Shown piece by piece: positions 18,082-26,899 of a stretch of 64,000 bases of DNA (the stretch's first letter is position 1; the number at the start of each line of letters is the position of its first letter). This DNA is from Bacteroidota bacterium (GTDB lineage Bacteria; Bacteroidota; Bacteroidia; Bacteroidales; F082): NCBI GenBank assembly GCA_016845175.1, contig JAERTD010000028.1:1-64000 (forward strand), in the 5' to 3' direction. The notes beneath the pieces are model-generated. The model saw only the letters and a list, made by a program, of their open reading frames with translations, was not told the DNA's origin and made no database searches. The translations under genes were made by a program, and so were the position numbers.

Positions 18082-18719
18082 AAGAAATAAGGGTATTGTT
18101 AGTTGATGATCATCAAATCATTATTGACGGCATCGGAGCTCTCCTAAACAGTACCGATGGTATCAAACTGTTGAATGCAGCATCCAATGGCAAGGAAGCC
18201 CTGGAAATTCTGAAAATCTTATCTGTTGATGTGGTATTAATGGATATAGATATGCCTATTATGAATGGCCTTGATGCAGCAAAACAGATGAAGCGAAACC
18301 ATCCTGATACAAAAATTATCATGCTTTCCATGCATAGCGAACAAAGCATGATAAGGGAATTGATACAAATGGGTGTGGATGGTTACTTACTTAAGAATAC
18401 TACCAAGGAGGAATTGGTAAATGCCATTAAAAAAGTGAATGGAGGTGGCCAGTATTTCTCAGCTGAGGTTACCTTACGCTTAATGGAAACACAAGCGGAA
18501 AGAGCTCAGCACCAGGTTGAGGGCGTGGAATTAACCAACAGGGAGATAGAAATATTAAAACTTATTGCTGATGGTTATACCAATAAGGAAATAGGAGTAA
18601 AACTATTTATTAGCCACCGAACCGTGGATAGCCATCGCACCAATCTTATGAAGAAACTAGAAGTCAATAATGTTGCCGGTCTTATCAATTATGCCATACG
18701 GCATGGTTTCCTCACCTAA
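18078..18719 (+). CDS. NarL/FixJ-family response regulator
   Basis: 213 residues. Receiver domain with acidic pair D10/D11, phospho-acceptor D56 in VLMDIDMP and K106 in GYLLKNT; C-terminal LuxR-type helix-turn-helix (LTNREIEILKLIADGYTNKE ... SHRTVDSHRTNLMKKL). Overlaps the upstream kinase by 4 bp. A 16-bp palindrome lies 50 bp downstream (18772-18787). Target genes are unknown. Confidence 0.93.
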   Translation: MKEIRVLLVDDHQIIIDGIGALLNSTDGIKLLNAASNGKEALEILKILSVDVVLMDIDMPIMNGLDAAKQMKRNHPDTKIIMLSMHSEQSMIRELIQMGVDGYLLKNTTKEELVNAIKKVNGGGQYFSAEVTLRLMETQAERAQHQVEGVELTNREIEILKLIADGYTNKEIGVKLFISHRTVDSHRTNLMKKLEVNNVAGLINYAIRHGFLT

Positions 18720-18771
18720 GTTCAGATTTGGACTGCCATTTTTTCTCATACTTCTGATAATGATATCAAAT

Positions 18772-18787
18772 TAGGGTAAATACCCTA
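18772..18787. promoter_or_regulatory. Perfect 7-2-7 palindrome, possible regulator site
   Basis: TAGGGTAAATACCCTA: two 7-bp arms around AA. It lies between the response regulator gene and the -7 box at 18832 and has no T-run. A 7-2-7 layout recalls NarL-family sites, although the half sites are oriented outward relative to the E. coli NarL consensus. Confidence 0.3.
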
Positions 18788-18831
18788 TGTGATTCGGTAT
18801 TTTACTCTATTCATAGCACCTCTGACAAACC

Positions 18832-18839
18832 TACTTTTG
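18832..18839 (+). promoter_or_regulatory. -7 promoter box upstream of the lipoprotein gene
   Basis: TACTTTTG fits TAnnTTTG; a leader of about 145 bp would precede the start at 18990. No -33 TTG at the right distance. Confidence 0.35.
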
Positions 18840-18989
18840 AGTTTTCAAGAGATTGTCCTCAAAGCAAATACTCATGTTTCAAAAAAATCACACAGCACTC
18901 TGTATCACTAGTCTTTGATGAACCATTGCTTTGAGGCTTTACATTCAAGACAGATATGGGGCTGTGTTTTTTCTAACCTAATATTAAAG

Positions 18990-19469
18990 ATGATGAAAAC
19001 AGGAAATTTTATTCTAATGATGATTATGATTGGTGGTTTATTGTTGACTTCTTGTACGAAAGATGATGATACCACTCCCGAAAATCCAGTAGCTGGAAAT
19101 GGAACTATGAGCCTTACCGTTGACGGCAGCTCCTGGACAGCCAGTTTATCTGTGCAGGGTGTCAATACTAATGGTGTAGTTAATGTCACGGGAAGTGATT
19201 CAAATGCACATCAGGCCAGCGTCATACTTATGGGCGTTACCGAACCAGGTACTTATCAGGTAAGTACAGGTTCACAACATCAGCTGCGTTGGACTGAAGG
19301 TTTGGGGCAGGACCAGACTTTTGTGGCCAATGGTATACTCGGATCAGGAACAATTACGGTAACTGAAATAAGTAGTACAAAAGTAGTTGGTACATTCAGC
19401 TTCACTGGTTTCAGCACTGCCAGTAGCTCAAAAGAAATAACCAATGGGCAGTTTAGTGCCACTTTCTAG
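18990..19469 (+). CDS. Lipoprotein, DUF6252-like
   Basis: 159 residues from MMKTGNFILMMIMIGG. The lipobox is LLTSC, followed by the acidic TKDDDTTPEN linker common in surface lipoproteins of the phylum. The mature part is a single beta-rich domain of about 125 residues (MSLTVDGSSWTASL ... GTFSFTGF ... ITNGQFSATF), resembling DUF6252. An in-frame ATG at 18915 would put 25 residues before the signal peptide and is rejected. Role unknown; it follows a two-component pair and could be its target. Confidence 0.7.
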   Translation: MMKTGNFILMMIMIGGLLLTSCTKDDDTTPENPVAGNGTMSLTVDGSSWTASLSVQGVNTNGVVNVTGSDSNAHQASVILMGVTEPGTYQVSTGSQHQLRWTEGLGQDQTFVANGILGSGTITVTEISSTKVVGTFSFTGFSTASSSKEITNGQFSATF

Positions 19470-19496
19470 AATAAACTCAGTTGGTTTTGGTTGATG

Positions 19497-19526
19497 AAGG
19501 ACTCTGATAGTATCAGGGTCCTTTTG
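19497..19526 (+). terminator. Rho-independent terminator of the lipoprotein gene
   Basis: Stem AAGGACTCTG / CAGGGTCCTT (19497-19506 and 19514-19523, one G-T pair) followed by TTTTGGTTT. Confidence 0.6.
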
Positions 19527-19681
19527 GTTTGGTGATGCTTAGTAAGTAAACAGAATCATAGTTCTTTACACATTTTCAGTAATTCTCAAATGATAGATGT
19601 TTAGAGCGAAATAGATGACAAACTCACGAAATTGTTGAGGTCTCAGTAGCTTTCAGTAATAAGACCCGATTCTACCCTGGT

Positions 19682-20953
19682 TCAGGACCTGATAATGTGG
19701 TGACCAAAGTGACATTCCAGACATCTTTTTTGATCACAATAAGTAGTCTTCAAATGGATTAAAGCCTGGCTTTGGAGAGCGTTTTTTGCGTTGATTCCCA
19801 GCTTTTTGAATCCCTTACAAATGCTGTTGGTTTCTGCTTTCATTTGCCTGAGCCATTGGAAGGCCTTGTCTCTGTTTTCTTCGTTCTTTTGTAAAACACC
19901 ATAAGTGAAAAGAAAGGGGATAATGGTATTGATTATAATCAGTTGAATAGAACCGAAGCCTAGTTTCTTTTCCGAGTTGTCTCTGGTGAATTTGTCAAAT
20001 CGGTAATGCCTGTTCCAGTATTCAGATGCGCTTACTTCAAATACTCCAGTGACATCCTCAAGAGAATTGAGAAGAAGTATTTCATGGATAAGTGTATCGG
20101 ATTGGTATAAGAGTCTGGCCAGTTGAGAAAGCCTAATGCTTGGAAAATTAGCAGGTCGCATCCTCATAAATTTAAAGATTTTTCTTTCCAACGGCTCCAG
20201 TTGGTATTTGTGTTGTAAGAATTGGTATTCCTGACGAAGTTTTTTGGGATAATCATCTCTAAATGGCCCTTTTAATAAACCTGCCTGGCCAAAAAGCAAA
20301 GCTTCCAATTGAAGCAAATTATTTTTGTGTTTATCCAGCAATTTTAAGGGCAATGTGCGGGCCAGAAGCTCAAAGGCATCTGCATTAGTTTTAAAACCAA
20401 AACTTCGACACAGTTTTCGGTATAAGGTTTCTCTAAAATCTTCCATGGAATTCCCAAGTTCATGCTTTATGGCCATCATTTTTGATTGCAGGCGTTCTAA
20501 CATTAATTGTTCCATCCATCGGATGGTGTCAAAATATGGAGGCTCGAACAGAAGACTCTCGCATGCTATCCTATGCTTAGACAATTGCAGACTTTTATAA
20601 CGCTCATATTGATTGCTGTCAATTAAGTGCATCAATTCTAGGGTTGGAATTTCCTCTGCACTTAAACGTAGGGCTGGTTTGTCATTATTATAAACCACAT
20701 GAAGGATGATATTATCATAGGCAAGGTCCAGATGATGTCCATGTTGGTACCAATCTGATGATTTTATATGGACTTCCACATTTCCAGCCCAAACGGTATT
20801 TCCGATTTTTATTCTTGCATTAGTAAAATCAGGACCGCTGTCGGTATTGTATTGGCCTGGGTTAATGATTTTTATTTTTTCATTATCAGTGCCTAGCAAA
20901 TCCTTGCCCAGGAATTGATGCATCCATAGATAACTCATGAAATCCTCTTGCAT
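19682..20953 (-). CDS. DUF2851 family protein
   Basis: 423 residues, cytosolic, no signal peptide. MQEDFMSYLWMHQFL, NPGQYNTDSGPDFTNARIKI, GNVEVHIKSSDWYQHGH and YDNIILHVVY are the conserved N-terminal blocks of DUF2851, and the Cys-rich end CDQKRCLECHFGHHII is also typical. The family is almost restricted to Bacteroidota and Chlorobi; its function is unknown. It is divergent from the cell-division coiled-coil gene (75-bp gap). Confidence 0.85.
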   Translation of the reverse strand: MQEDFMSYLWMHQFLGKDLLGTDNEKIKIINPGQYNTDSGPDFTNARIKIGNTVWAGNVEVHIKSSDWYQHGHHLDLAYDNIILHVVYNNDKPALRLSAEEIPTLELMHLIDSNQYERYKSLQLSKHRIACESLLFEPPYFDTIRWMEQLMLERLQSKMMAIKHELGNSMEDFRETLYRKLCRSFGFKTNADAFELLARTLPLKLLDKHKNNLLQLEALLFGQAGLLKGPFRDDYPKKLRQEYQFLQHKYQLEPLERKIFKFMRMRPANFPSIRLSQLARLLYQSDTLIHEILLLNSLEDVTGVFEVSASEYWNRHYRFDKFTRDNSEKKLGFGSIQLIIINTIIPFLFTYGVLQKNEENRDKAFQWLRQMKAETNSICKGFKKLGINAKNALQSQALIHLKTTYCDQKRCLECHFGHHIIRS

Positions 20954-20976
20954 TGCTTGTGATTTTGTTTGTCTGC

Positions 20977-21007
20977 TTGCGCTTTCCAGTCATTTTAAGT
21001 ACTTTTG
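20977..21007 (+). promoter_or_regulatory. Promoter of the zapB-like/zapA operon
   Basis: TTG (20977-20979), 20 bp, TACTTTTG (21000-21007), a full Bacteroidota promoter about 20 bp before the start at 21029. Confidence 0.6.
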
Positions 21008-21028
21008 TTCCATTGATTTTGTTTTCGA

Positions 21029-21316
21029 ATGGCGACTGAACAAGTATTAATTTCCGGGATAGCGTATAAAGTTAGGAAATTAATAGAAAAGAATCAGGCT
21101 TTGTCGGCTGAAAACAAAGTCATGGCCCAACAAGTGGAAACGCTTAAGAGCAATCTTGAGTCACTTGCAGGGGAATTGGAAGTAAAGAGAAACGAAATTT
21201 TTAAAATTACGCTTGCAAACGCGTACGAAAATGAATTTGGTGTTGAGGAAGGAAAAGACAGGATTGACGATTTGATTAACGAGATAGATAGATGCATAAG
21301 GGTGCTTAGTGAATAA
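21029..21316 (+). CDS. Short coiled-coil protein, ZapB-like, upstream of zapA
   Basis: 95 residues, mostly helical. Heptad-like leucines and charged residues from about 15 to 60 (LIEKNQALSAENKVMAQQVETL) form a coiled coil similar in size to the division factor ZapB. It is 18 bp upstream of zapA, and this pair is common in Bacteroidota, which supports a role at the Z ring. Identity as ZapB rests on architecture and context, not on a conserved motif. Confidence 0.6.
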   Translation: MATEQVLISGIAYKVRKLIEKNQALSAENKVMAQQVETLKSNLESLAGELEVKRNEIFKITLANAYENEFGVEEGKDRIDDLINEIDRCIRVLSE

Positions 21317-21334
21317 ATTATTGTTTGATATCAT

Positions 21335-21643
21335 ATGGGAGCCAACCAAAATATAACAGTTACCATTGCAGAAAGGCCCTATAGAATGTCGGTGAAACCG
21401 GAAGAGGAAGAAGTTGTAAGAGCAGCAGCGGAGCGGATCAACCAAACAATAAACGAATACTCAAAAGCGTTTGAGTATAAAGATCAGCAGGATTTATTTG
21501 CCATGGTTTGCCTACAGTATGCAGCTAATGCCATTCATCTGGAAAACGAGAAAACGTTTAAGGATACTGAGATGAAGAAAAAGCTTTTAGATATTGATCA
21601 GGCACTATCAGATCAATTGGAATCAAATAATATCGTTCTTTAA
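21335..21643 (+). CDS. zapA: Cell division protein ZapA
   Basis: 102 residues. ITVTIAERPYRMSVKPEEEEVVRAAAERIN at the start is the ZapA beta-hairpin/helix dimer head, followed by a helical tail. ZapA cross-links FtsZ filaments. The gene sits directly before a 6S-like RNA, an arrangement (zapA-ssrS) also known from proteobacteria. Confidence 0.85.
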   Translation: MGANQNITVTIAERPYRMSVKPEEEEVVRAAAERINQTINEYSKAFEYKDQQDLFAMVCLQYAANAIHLENEKTFKDTEMKKKLLDIDQALSDQLESNNIVL

Positions 21644-21644
21644 A

Positions 21645-21843
21645 AAATAATGCCCGCGTAATCCAACAGTTTGTAAACTCAACACTACAAAAATTAGGGA
21701 TAAGCTTAACGAAACCAAGAGCAGGCCTGTTTACCGTTAGTGGGATTCTCTTAGGAGGACACTGGACGTTCGAAGTTTCTGGCAGCCCTATACGTGTCGA
21801 GAATGGGGTTTACTAAACTCCTGGATTATTGCGGGCACTTTTT
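21645..21843 (+). ncRNA. ssrS: 6S RNA candidate
   Basis: The 223-bp gap between zapA and rny can fold into a long rod. The ends pair over 15 bp with one bulge: TGCCCGCGTAATCCA (21651-21665) with TGGATTATTGCGGGCA (21822-21837), followed by five T. Small hairpins GTTTGTAAAC (about 21670) and GTTTACTAAAC (about 21809) lie opposite each other where 6S RNA has its central bubble, and the middle forms an apical arm. Length (about 190 nt), rod shape and position after zapA all fit 6S RNA, which traps housekeeping RNA polymerase in stationary phase. Not confirmed by a covariance model. Confidence 0.75.
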
Positions 21844-21872
21844 GTGCATTTGCAGGCAAAAAAGAATTGAAT

Positions 21873-23414
21873 ATGGAACTATTAATAGGAATCGTTGCTG
21901 CACTGGTTGGTTTAGCAGTGGGAGCAATGATTACAAGTACACTGATGAAGAAATCGGTGTTGAAAAAGAGCAATGTATTGCTCGAAGAGGCAAGGGAAAA
22001 GGCCGAAGTAATCAAGAAGGAAAAAATACTGCAGGCCAAAGAAAAGTTTCTGCAGTTGAAGTCTGAACATGAGAAGGTTATTGTAGAGAAGAACAATAAT
22101 ATCCAGCGTGCAGAAAACAAACTCCGCCAGAAAGAAAGCAGTTTCTCAAAGAAACTGGAAGATGCCCAACGCAAAAACCGTGAGCTGGATGTGCTCAAGA
22201 AAAATCTTGAATCTCAATTGGATATCCTTGAAAAAAAGCAGTCGGAAGTCAACCGCATGCATAAAGATCAGGTGAAGCAATTGGAAACCATTAGCCAACT
22301 TTCAGCCGAAGAGGCCAAGGGTGAACTCATCGAATCGCTTAAGGAAGAGGCCAGGGCAGATGCCATGGTTGCTGTGCGTGAAATCACTGATGAGGCCAGA
22401 TTGACCGCCAGCCGTACAGCCAAAAAGATCGTTATTGAAACCATTCAGCGAACAGCTGCTGAAACGGCCATCGAAAACACAGTGACCGTATTTAATATCG
22501 ATAGTGATGAAATTAAAGGACGGATCATTGGTAGGGAAGGACGTAACATCCGTGCCCTGGAAGCCATGACCGGAGTGGAAATCATTATTGACGACAGTCC
22601 TGATGCTATTTTACTTTCCGGTTTTGACCCCATCCGCAGAGAGGTGGCCCGTCTGTCCCTACAGAAGCTGGTGACTGATGGCAGGATCCATCCTGCCCGC
22701 ATTGAAGAAGTGGTTGCCAAAACACGCAAGGAAGTGGAGCAGGAAATCCTTGAGACAGGAAAGCGCACTGTTATCGACCTGGGTATTCATAATATGCACC
22801 ATGAACTTATCAAACTCATTGGTCGTATGAAGTACCGTTCATCATACGGTCAGAACCTGTTGGCCCACTCCATTGAAGTAGCCAATTTGAGTGCTACCAT
22901 GGCTGCAGAGCTTGGCCTGAATACCAAGAAAGCCAAACGTGCCGGATTGCTGCATGATGTGGGTAAAATAGCTGAAAATGAAGCAGAACTGCCACATGCC
23001 ATACTCGGAATGAAGCTGGCTGAGAAGTTTAAAGAGAAACCTGATGTATGTAATGCCATAGGTGCTCACCACGATGAAGTTGAAATGGAAACCCTGATCG
23101 CACCATTGGTGCAGGTATGTGATGCCATTTCAGGTGCCCGCCCAGGTGCCCGCCGTGAAGTGGTTGAGGCTTATATACAGCGTTTAAAGAAGCTCGAAGA
23201 CCTGGCACTTACCTATCCTGGTGTGGTGAAAACCTACGCCATTCAGGCAGGCCGTGAATTGAGAGTGATTGTTGGTGCCGATAAAGTAAATGACGAAGAT
23301 GCCGATAAGATCTCATTCGAATTATCAAGAAAAATCCAAAACGAAATGACCTATCCCGGACAGATTAAAATCACTGTTATCAGGGAAACCAGAGCCATTA
23401 GTTACGCCAAATAA
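21873..23414 (+). CDS. rny: Ribonuclease Y
   Basis: 513 residues. Membrane-anchored endoribonuclease that starts mRNA decay. N-terminal transmembrane helix ([20 protein letters not shown]), a long coiled coil (about 30-200), a KH domain ([22 protein letters not shown]) and an HD domain with [11 protein letters not shown] and IGAHHDE. The ATG at 21873 places the helix at the very N-terminus; a TTG at 21867 is not needed. It follows the 6S-like RNA terminator by about 30 bp. Confidence 0.95.
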   Translation: MELLIGIVAALVGLAVGAMITSTLMKKSVLKKSNVLLEEAREKAEVIKKEKILQAKEKFLQLKSEHEKVIVEKNNNIQRAENKLRQKESSFSKKLEDAQRKNRELDVLKKNLESQLDILEKKQSEVNRMHKDQVKQLETISQLSAEEAKGELIESLKEEARADAMVAVREITDEARLTASRTAKKIVIETIQRTAAETAIENTVTVFNIDSDEIKGRIIGREGRNIRALEAMTGVEIIIDDSPDAILLSGFDPIRREVARLSLQKLVTDGRIHPARIEEVVAKTRKEVEQEILETGKRTVIDLGIHNMHHELIKLIGRMKYRSSYGQNLLAHSIEVANLSATMAAELGLNTKKAKRAGLLHDVGKIAENEAELPHAILGMKLAEKFKEKPDVCNAIGAHHDEVEMETLIAPLVQVCDAISGARPGARREVVEAYIQRLKKLEDLALTYPGVVKTYAIQAGRELRVIVGADKVNDEDADKISFELSRKIQNEMTYPGQIKITVIRETRAISYAK

Positions 23415-23446
23415 ACTAAATTCAATCATTAATTTGCTGTAGATTC

Positions 23447-23938
23447 ATGAAGAAAACTTTTTTCATACTCATCGTACTATGTTTGGGTATATCAATGCAG
23501 GCCCAGCATGTGTTTACCAAGGGAATGCTGAAGTTTAATGCTGGTATAGGGGCTCCCAATCAGTTCGGTTTTATTCCGACTGCGAATTTTAGTGGAGAAG
23601 TTGGTGTCATCCCAACTGGGAGTGTAGGCCTGGTGGCCTTTGGAGGTATGGCAGAGTTCCATATGGCCGATGATGGCAATATGTTTCCACGGTTTTATGT
23701 AGGTCCACGAGCCACATGGCATGTACATGCCTTTACAAGCAGAGAATTTGATGCCTATGCAGGTGCTGGTTTTGGATTGGTCATTAGTGGCAACGGTTTG
23801 AACCATAGCGGAGTGGGGTTTTCTCCCGATGTTTTTGTGGGAGGAAGGTATATGTTCAGCCCTGGTTTGGGATTGTTTGCAGAAGCTGGCCTTTCAGGTT
23901 TGAGTTTTATGAAATTTGGCCTGACCTTTGGCATGTAG
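23447..23938 (+). CDS. Small outer-membrane beta-barrel protein
   Basis: 163 residues. Signal peptide (cut after SMQAQ). The mature part alternates Gly and aromatic residues (FNAGIGAPNQFGFIPTANFS, YAGAGFGLVISGNG, GLFAEAGLSGLSFMKFGLTF) as in an eight-stranded OmpW/OmpA-like barrel. No specific family is recognised. It lies 32 bp after rny and may be read through from it. Confidence 0.6.
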   Translation: MKKTFFILIVLCLGISMQAQHVFTKGMLKFNAGIGAPNQFGFIPTANFSGEVGVIPTGSVGLVAFGGMAEFHMADDGNMFPRFYVGPRATWHVHAFTSREFDAYAGAGFGLVISGNGLNHSGVGFSPDVFVGGRYMFSPGLGLFAEAGLSGLSFMKFGLTFGM

Positions 23939-24097
23939 ATTCTTATGAATTAGAACTAATGCTAAGATGGGCACGAGTCTGTAAGCTTGAGCGATTACTA
24001 CGACTAGCACGATTTCCCTGACACAACATCCGCTGATTTGGGATTGTAGCCCAAATCTCCAAAGATTTTTCTATTTAAAATCAATAATGTATTTGAA

Positions 24098-24135
24098 TAA
24101 AAAAAAGCCTGTTGGCATATGCTAACAGGCCTTTT
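24098..24135 (-). terminator. Bidirectional Rho-independent terminator
   Basis: GCCTGTTGGC / GCTAACAGGC (24107-24116 and 24121-24130, one G-T pair) with an ATAT loop. An A-run of nine on the left serves the minus-strand gene and TTTT on the right may serve the plus-strand gene. Confidence 0.8.
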
Positions 24136-24152
24136 GCGTCATATTACTTTCA

Positions 24153-24689
24153 CTAATTGGATAGTTGCTCAAACTCTTTAATAAGTTCTTCAGGTGTTTT
24201 CCCCAGATTCTTTAAGGATACCTCTGCATCGTCGGCAAACTCACTGTCAGGATAGGTGGACAGAAAGAGCTCATAATACTTTTTCGCTTTTTCCAGATCT
24301 TTTAGCTGATCTTCGTACACAAAAGCCTTCAGGAATAAGGCAGAAGGAGCCTTGCGGTAATCGGGGTATTTGTTGATGATTTCATCAAATAATTGAATGG
24401 TTCGGTGTGGGCGGTTTAAATTCATGGAGATATCAGCTGCTTTGAAGATATAATTGGCTGCGATGCTATCTCCCTGATGTTCTTCGGCATAGGCCAGATA
24501 AGCCAGAACCAGTTGTGCAGCAGTTTTTTTGGCCAGTTTGTTTTGGTTGCTGTTAAAAAGCTGGTCTTCCAATTTGGCAATGGAGTCACTCAAACTCATC
24601 TGTTGTTTTGACTCTTGTTTGCTGCCAGTTTCCTGACATGAAGTCATTCCTAAAAATGCCAGTACCAATGCAATTAAGGTATATCTCAT
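24153..24689 (-). CDS. TPR lipoprotein
   Basis: 178 residues. Lipoprotein signal with GMTSCQ lipobox. The mature protein is helical with two or three TPR-like repeats (ANYIFKAADISMNLNRPHRT, FDEIINKYPDYRKAPSALFL, KYYELFLSTYPDSEFADDAE), similar to the TPR part of BamD or CpoB/YbgF. The consensus 'YP.S..A..A' favours an envelope scaffolding role. It lies 80 bp downstream of the def start region only by strand reversal; no operon is evident with def, which is transcribed on the same strand upstream. Confidence 0.7.
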   Translation of the reverse strand: MRYTLIALVLAFLGMTSCQETGSKQESKQQMSLSDSIAKLEDQLFNSNQNKLAKKTAAQLVLAYLAYAEEHQGDSIAANYIFKAADISMNLNRPHRTIQLFDEIINKYPDYRKAPSALFLKAFVYEDQLKDLEKAKKYYELFLSTYPDSEFADDAEVSLKNLGKTPEELIKEFEQLSN

Positions 24690-24769
24690 TTTTGATCGAT
24701 TTTTTCAATAGGCCTAACGTATTTCCTGTGGTTTTTAGTATGAAAACCTGCAGTGAAATTATGGCTTGA

Positions 24770-25339
24770 TTAACGTTTTTTTCTCTTTTTCGGATAGATC
24801 ATCTTATAATCAGCATCCGCTTTTCCTGATGATATATCTTTTAATTTCCCTTTAAGAAGTATTCTCTTCAGATTTGGAATTTTTTCAACGAATACAATGC
24901 CTTCTGTGTGGTCATATTCGTGTTGGATAATTCGTGCTGCCATGCCATCGAATCTTATATTCTCATGATAGTTGAAATCCTCATCATAATAATTAAGATA
25001 AATCACAGGCTTGCGTCTCACATATTCATTGATCCCGGGTACGCTCAAACATCCTTCTTCCATCTCCCATTCTTCACCTTCTTCTTCAGTGATGACCGCA
25101 TTGATAAATACTTTTTTGAAATCCTTGGTTTCGGGAAATTCTTCACCATAGGGGCTTGCATCAATGACAAACAGCCTCAATGATCGATTCACTTGTTGGG
25201 CAGCCAGTCCCACTCCCTTAGAATGGTACATGGTCTCGAACATATCTTCTATTAGCTGTTGTAGATCAGGGTAGTCTTTGGTAATCTCTTCTCCCTTCTT
25301 TTTAAGGGTGGGATGTCCATATGCTGCTATCGGTAACAT
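24770..25339 (-). CDS. def: Peptide deformylase
   Basis: Removes the formyl group from nascent proteins. 189 residues. All three metal motifs are present: GVGLAAQQ (42-49), EEGCLSVPG with ligand C97, and IIQHEYDHTEG with H140, E141 and H144. It lies 6 bp downstream of ruvX, forming a two-gene unit. Confidence 0.95.
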   Translation of the reverse strand: MLPIAAYGHPTLKKKGEEITKDYPDLQQLIEDMFETMYHSKGVGLAAQQVNRSLRLFVIDASPYGEEFPETKDFKKVFINAVITEEEGEEWEMEEGCLSVPGINEYVRRKPVIYLNYYDEDFNYHENIRFDGMAARIIQHEYDHTEGIVFVEKIPNLKRILLKGKLKDISSGKADADYKMIYPKKRKKR

Positions 25340-25345
25340 AATTTT

Positions 25346-25768
25346 CTATTTGCTTAAAGTGTTGAATTGCATATAGGATTGAAGAATAAGTGTGGCACTG
25401 ATGGTATCCACCAGGGCTTTATCTTGCCGTTTCTTTTTCTTAAGTCCGCCAGTGAGCATGGCCTCGTGTGCCATACTTGAGGTAAAGCGCTCATCAAAAC
25501 GTACAATGTTTTTGTTTTTGTAGCTCTTTCTCAGTCGATTGACAAAAGGCTCGATAAAACGGCTGGCATCTGAAGGCTGGTTTTTGAAGTCTTTAGGTTC
25601 TCCTATTACAATAGTTTCCACCTGCTCCTTTTCCATATATTTTTTGAGATATTCCCAAATGTCTTTCACATGAACAGTCTCTAGGCCTGTAGCTATTAGC
25701 TGTAAACTGTCTGTTACAGCTAGTCCTACACGTTTTTGTCCATAATCTATTGCCAGTATTCTTCCCAT
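25346..25768 (-). CDS. ruvX: Holliday-junction resolvase-like protein RuvX/YqgF
   Basis: 140 residues, RNase-H fold. ILAIDYGQKRVGLAVTD with the first catalytic Asp (D8), VIGEPKDF, and VRFDERFTSSMA are family motifs. YqgF proteins process 16S pre-rRNA or Holliday junctions. It precedes def by 6 bp. Confidence 0.92.
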   Translation of the reverse strand: MGRILAIDYGQKRVGLAVTDSLQLIATGLETVHVKDIWEYLKKYMEKEQVETIVIGEPKDFKNQPSDASRFIEPFVNRLRKSYKNKNIVRFDERFTSSMAHEAMLTGGLKKKKRQDKALVDTISATLILQSYMQFNTLSK

Positions 25769-25779
25769 ATTTTGCGCTG

Positions 25780-25787
25780 CAAAATTA
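25780..25787 (-). promoter_or_regulatory. -7 promoter box of ruvX-def
   Basis: Minus-strand TAATTTTG fits TAnnTTTG a dozen bases before the ruvX ATG; the transcript leader would be very short. Confidence 0.35.
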
Positions 25788-25944
25788 GTATAATTACTGA
25801 GAAAGTGTTAGGGACTGGCTATCTGATCGACTTATAGTTTCTAATGATGCTTATTACTTATCGACCAAAGTTTTGTAGTGTATAGCCAGGATGTGTGCTT
25901 TAGTACGCTCAAACTTTATACTTTTATATCGCAAAATATTGATA

Positions 25945-26760
25945 ATGGAAGCATTTAAACAAAAGATAGAAGCAGCCTGGGAACACAGGGAATTAATCCA
26001 ACAAACCGATGTGGTGGATGCCATTAACGAAACCCTCGAACTTCTTGATAAAGGAAAACTGAGAGTGGCTGAACCTGTGGGCGATACCTGGCAAGTAAAT
26101 GATTGGGTGAAGAAGGCTGTTATTCTCTATTTCCCTACTAGGAAAATGGAAACCATGGAAGTGGGACAGTTTGAATTCCATGATAAAATTCCCTTAAAGC
26201 GTCAGTTTAAAGAACAGGGTGTTCGTGTGGTTCCCCATGCGTTGGCCAGATATGGGTCATATATTGCACGGGGAGTGGTTATGATGCCTTCCTATGTGAA
26301 TATTGGGGCTTATGTTGATGGTGGCACCATGGTGGATACCTGGGCAACAGTAGGCTCCTGCGCTCAAATTGGGAAAAATGTGCACCTAAGTGGAGGTGTA
26401 GGTATAGGTGGTGTCCTTGAACCTGTTCAGGCTGCGCCGGTAATTATTGAAGATAATTGCTTTATCGGATCCCGTTCTATTGTTGTGGAGGGTGTTTTTA
26501 TTGGCAAAGAAGCCGTTTTGGGTGCCAATGTGGTGATTACCCAAACCACAAAAATTATTGATGTAAGCGGCGAACAGCCTGTGGAATATAAAGGTTATGT
26601 ACCACCTCGTTCGGTAGTAATACCTGGTAGTCAGTCCAAGACCTTCCCAGCAGGTACCTATCAGGTTCCGGTGGCATTGATCATTGGAAAACGAAAACCC
26701 TCAACCGATACTAAGACATCACTTAATGAGGCATTAAGAGATTTCGAAGTCGTTGTTTAA
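25945..26760 (+). CDS. dapD: Tetrahydrodipicolinate N-succinyltransferase
   Basis: Succinylates tetrahydrodipicolinate in lysine and diaminopimelate synthesis. 271 residues. Left-handed beta-helix hexapeptide repeats (about 110-215: NIGAYVDGGTMVDTWATVGS, CAQIGKNVHLSGGVGIGGVL) and VIVGSRS-type FIGSRSIVVEG are seen. The start MEAFKQKIEAAWEHR is the family start; an upstream ATG at 25891 would add 18 unrelated residues. Confidence 0.95.
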   Translation: MEAFKQKIEAAWEHRELIQQTDVVDAINETLELLDKGKLRVAEPVGDTWQVNDWVKKAVILYFPTRKMETMEVGQFEFHDKIPLKRQFKEQGVRVVPHALARYGSYIARGVVMMPSYVNIGAYVDGGTMVDTWATVGSCAQIGKNVHLSGGVGIGGVLEPVQAAPVIIEDNCFIGSRSIVVEGVFIGKEAVLGANVVITQTTKIIDVSGEQPVEYKGYVPPRSVVIPGSQSKTFPAGTYQVPVALIIGKRKPSTDTKTSLNEALRDFEVVV

Positions 26761-26798
26761 ACTGTTAAAGCCACTGTTATTCAGTCTTTAGTGTAGTA

Positions 26799-26843
26799 AG
26801 TCTGGAATAGACGATCAGAGATCATTCTATCCGACTGACTTTT
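26799..26843 (+). terminator. Possible terminator of dapD
   Basis: AGTC-GGA-TAGA (26799-26811, two single-base bulges) pairs with TCTATCCGACT (26826-26836); the T-run is weak (CTTTTA). Confidence 0.3.
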
Positions 26844-26872
26844 ATTACCAAATTTATTTTGCTATATTTGGG

Positions 26873-26880
26873 GGATACGC
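26873..26880 (+). promoter_or_regulatory. -7 promoter box of the PDRP/GT9/TsaC-like operon
   Basis: TATATTTG fits TAnnTTTG, 20 bp before the ATG at 26900. No clear -33 TTG. Confidence 0.45.
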
Positions 26881-26899
26881 ATCGCTTATCTCGAACTTT

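Noticed and set aside
21794-22066. Plus-strand frame over the 6S-like RNA and the rny start
   Set aside because: Runs through the closing stem of the RNA and out of frame into rny; no family features.
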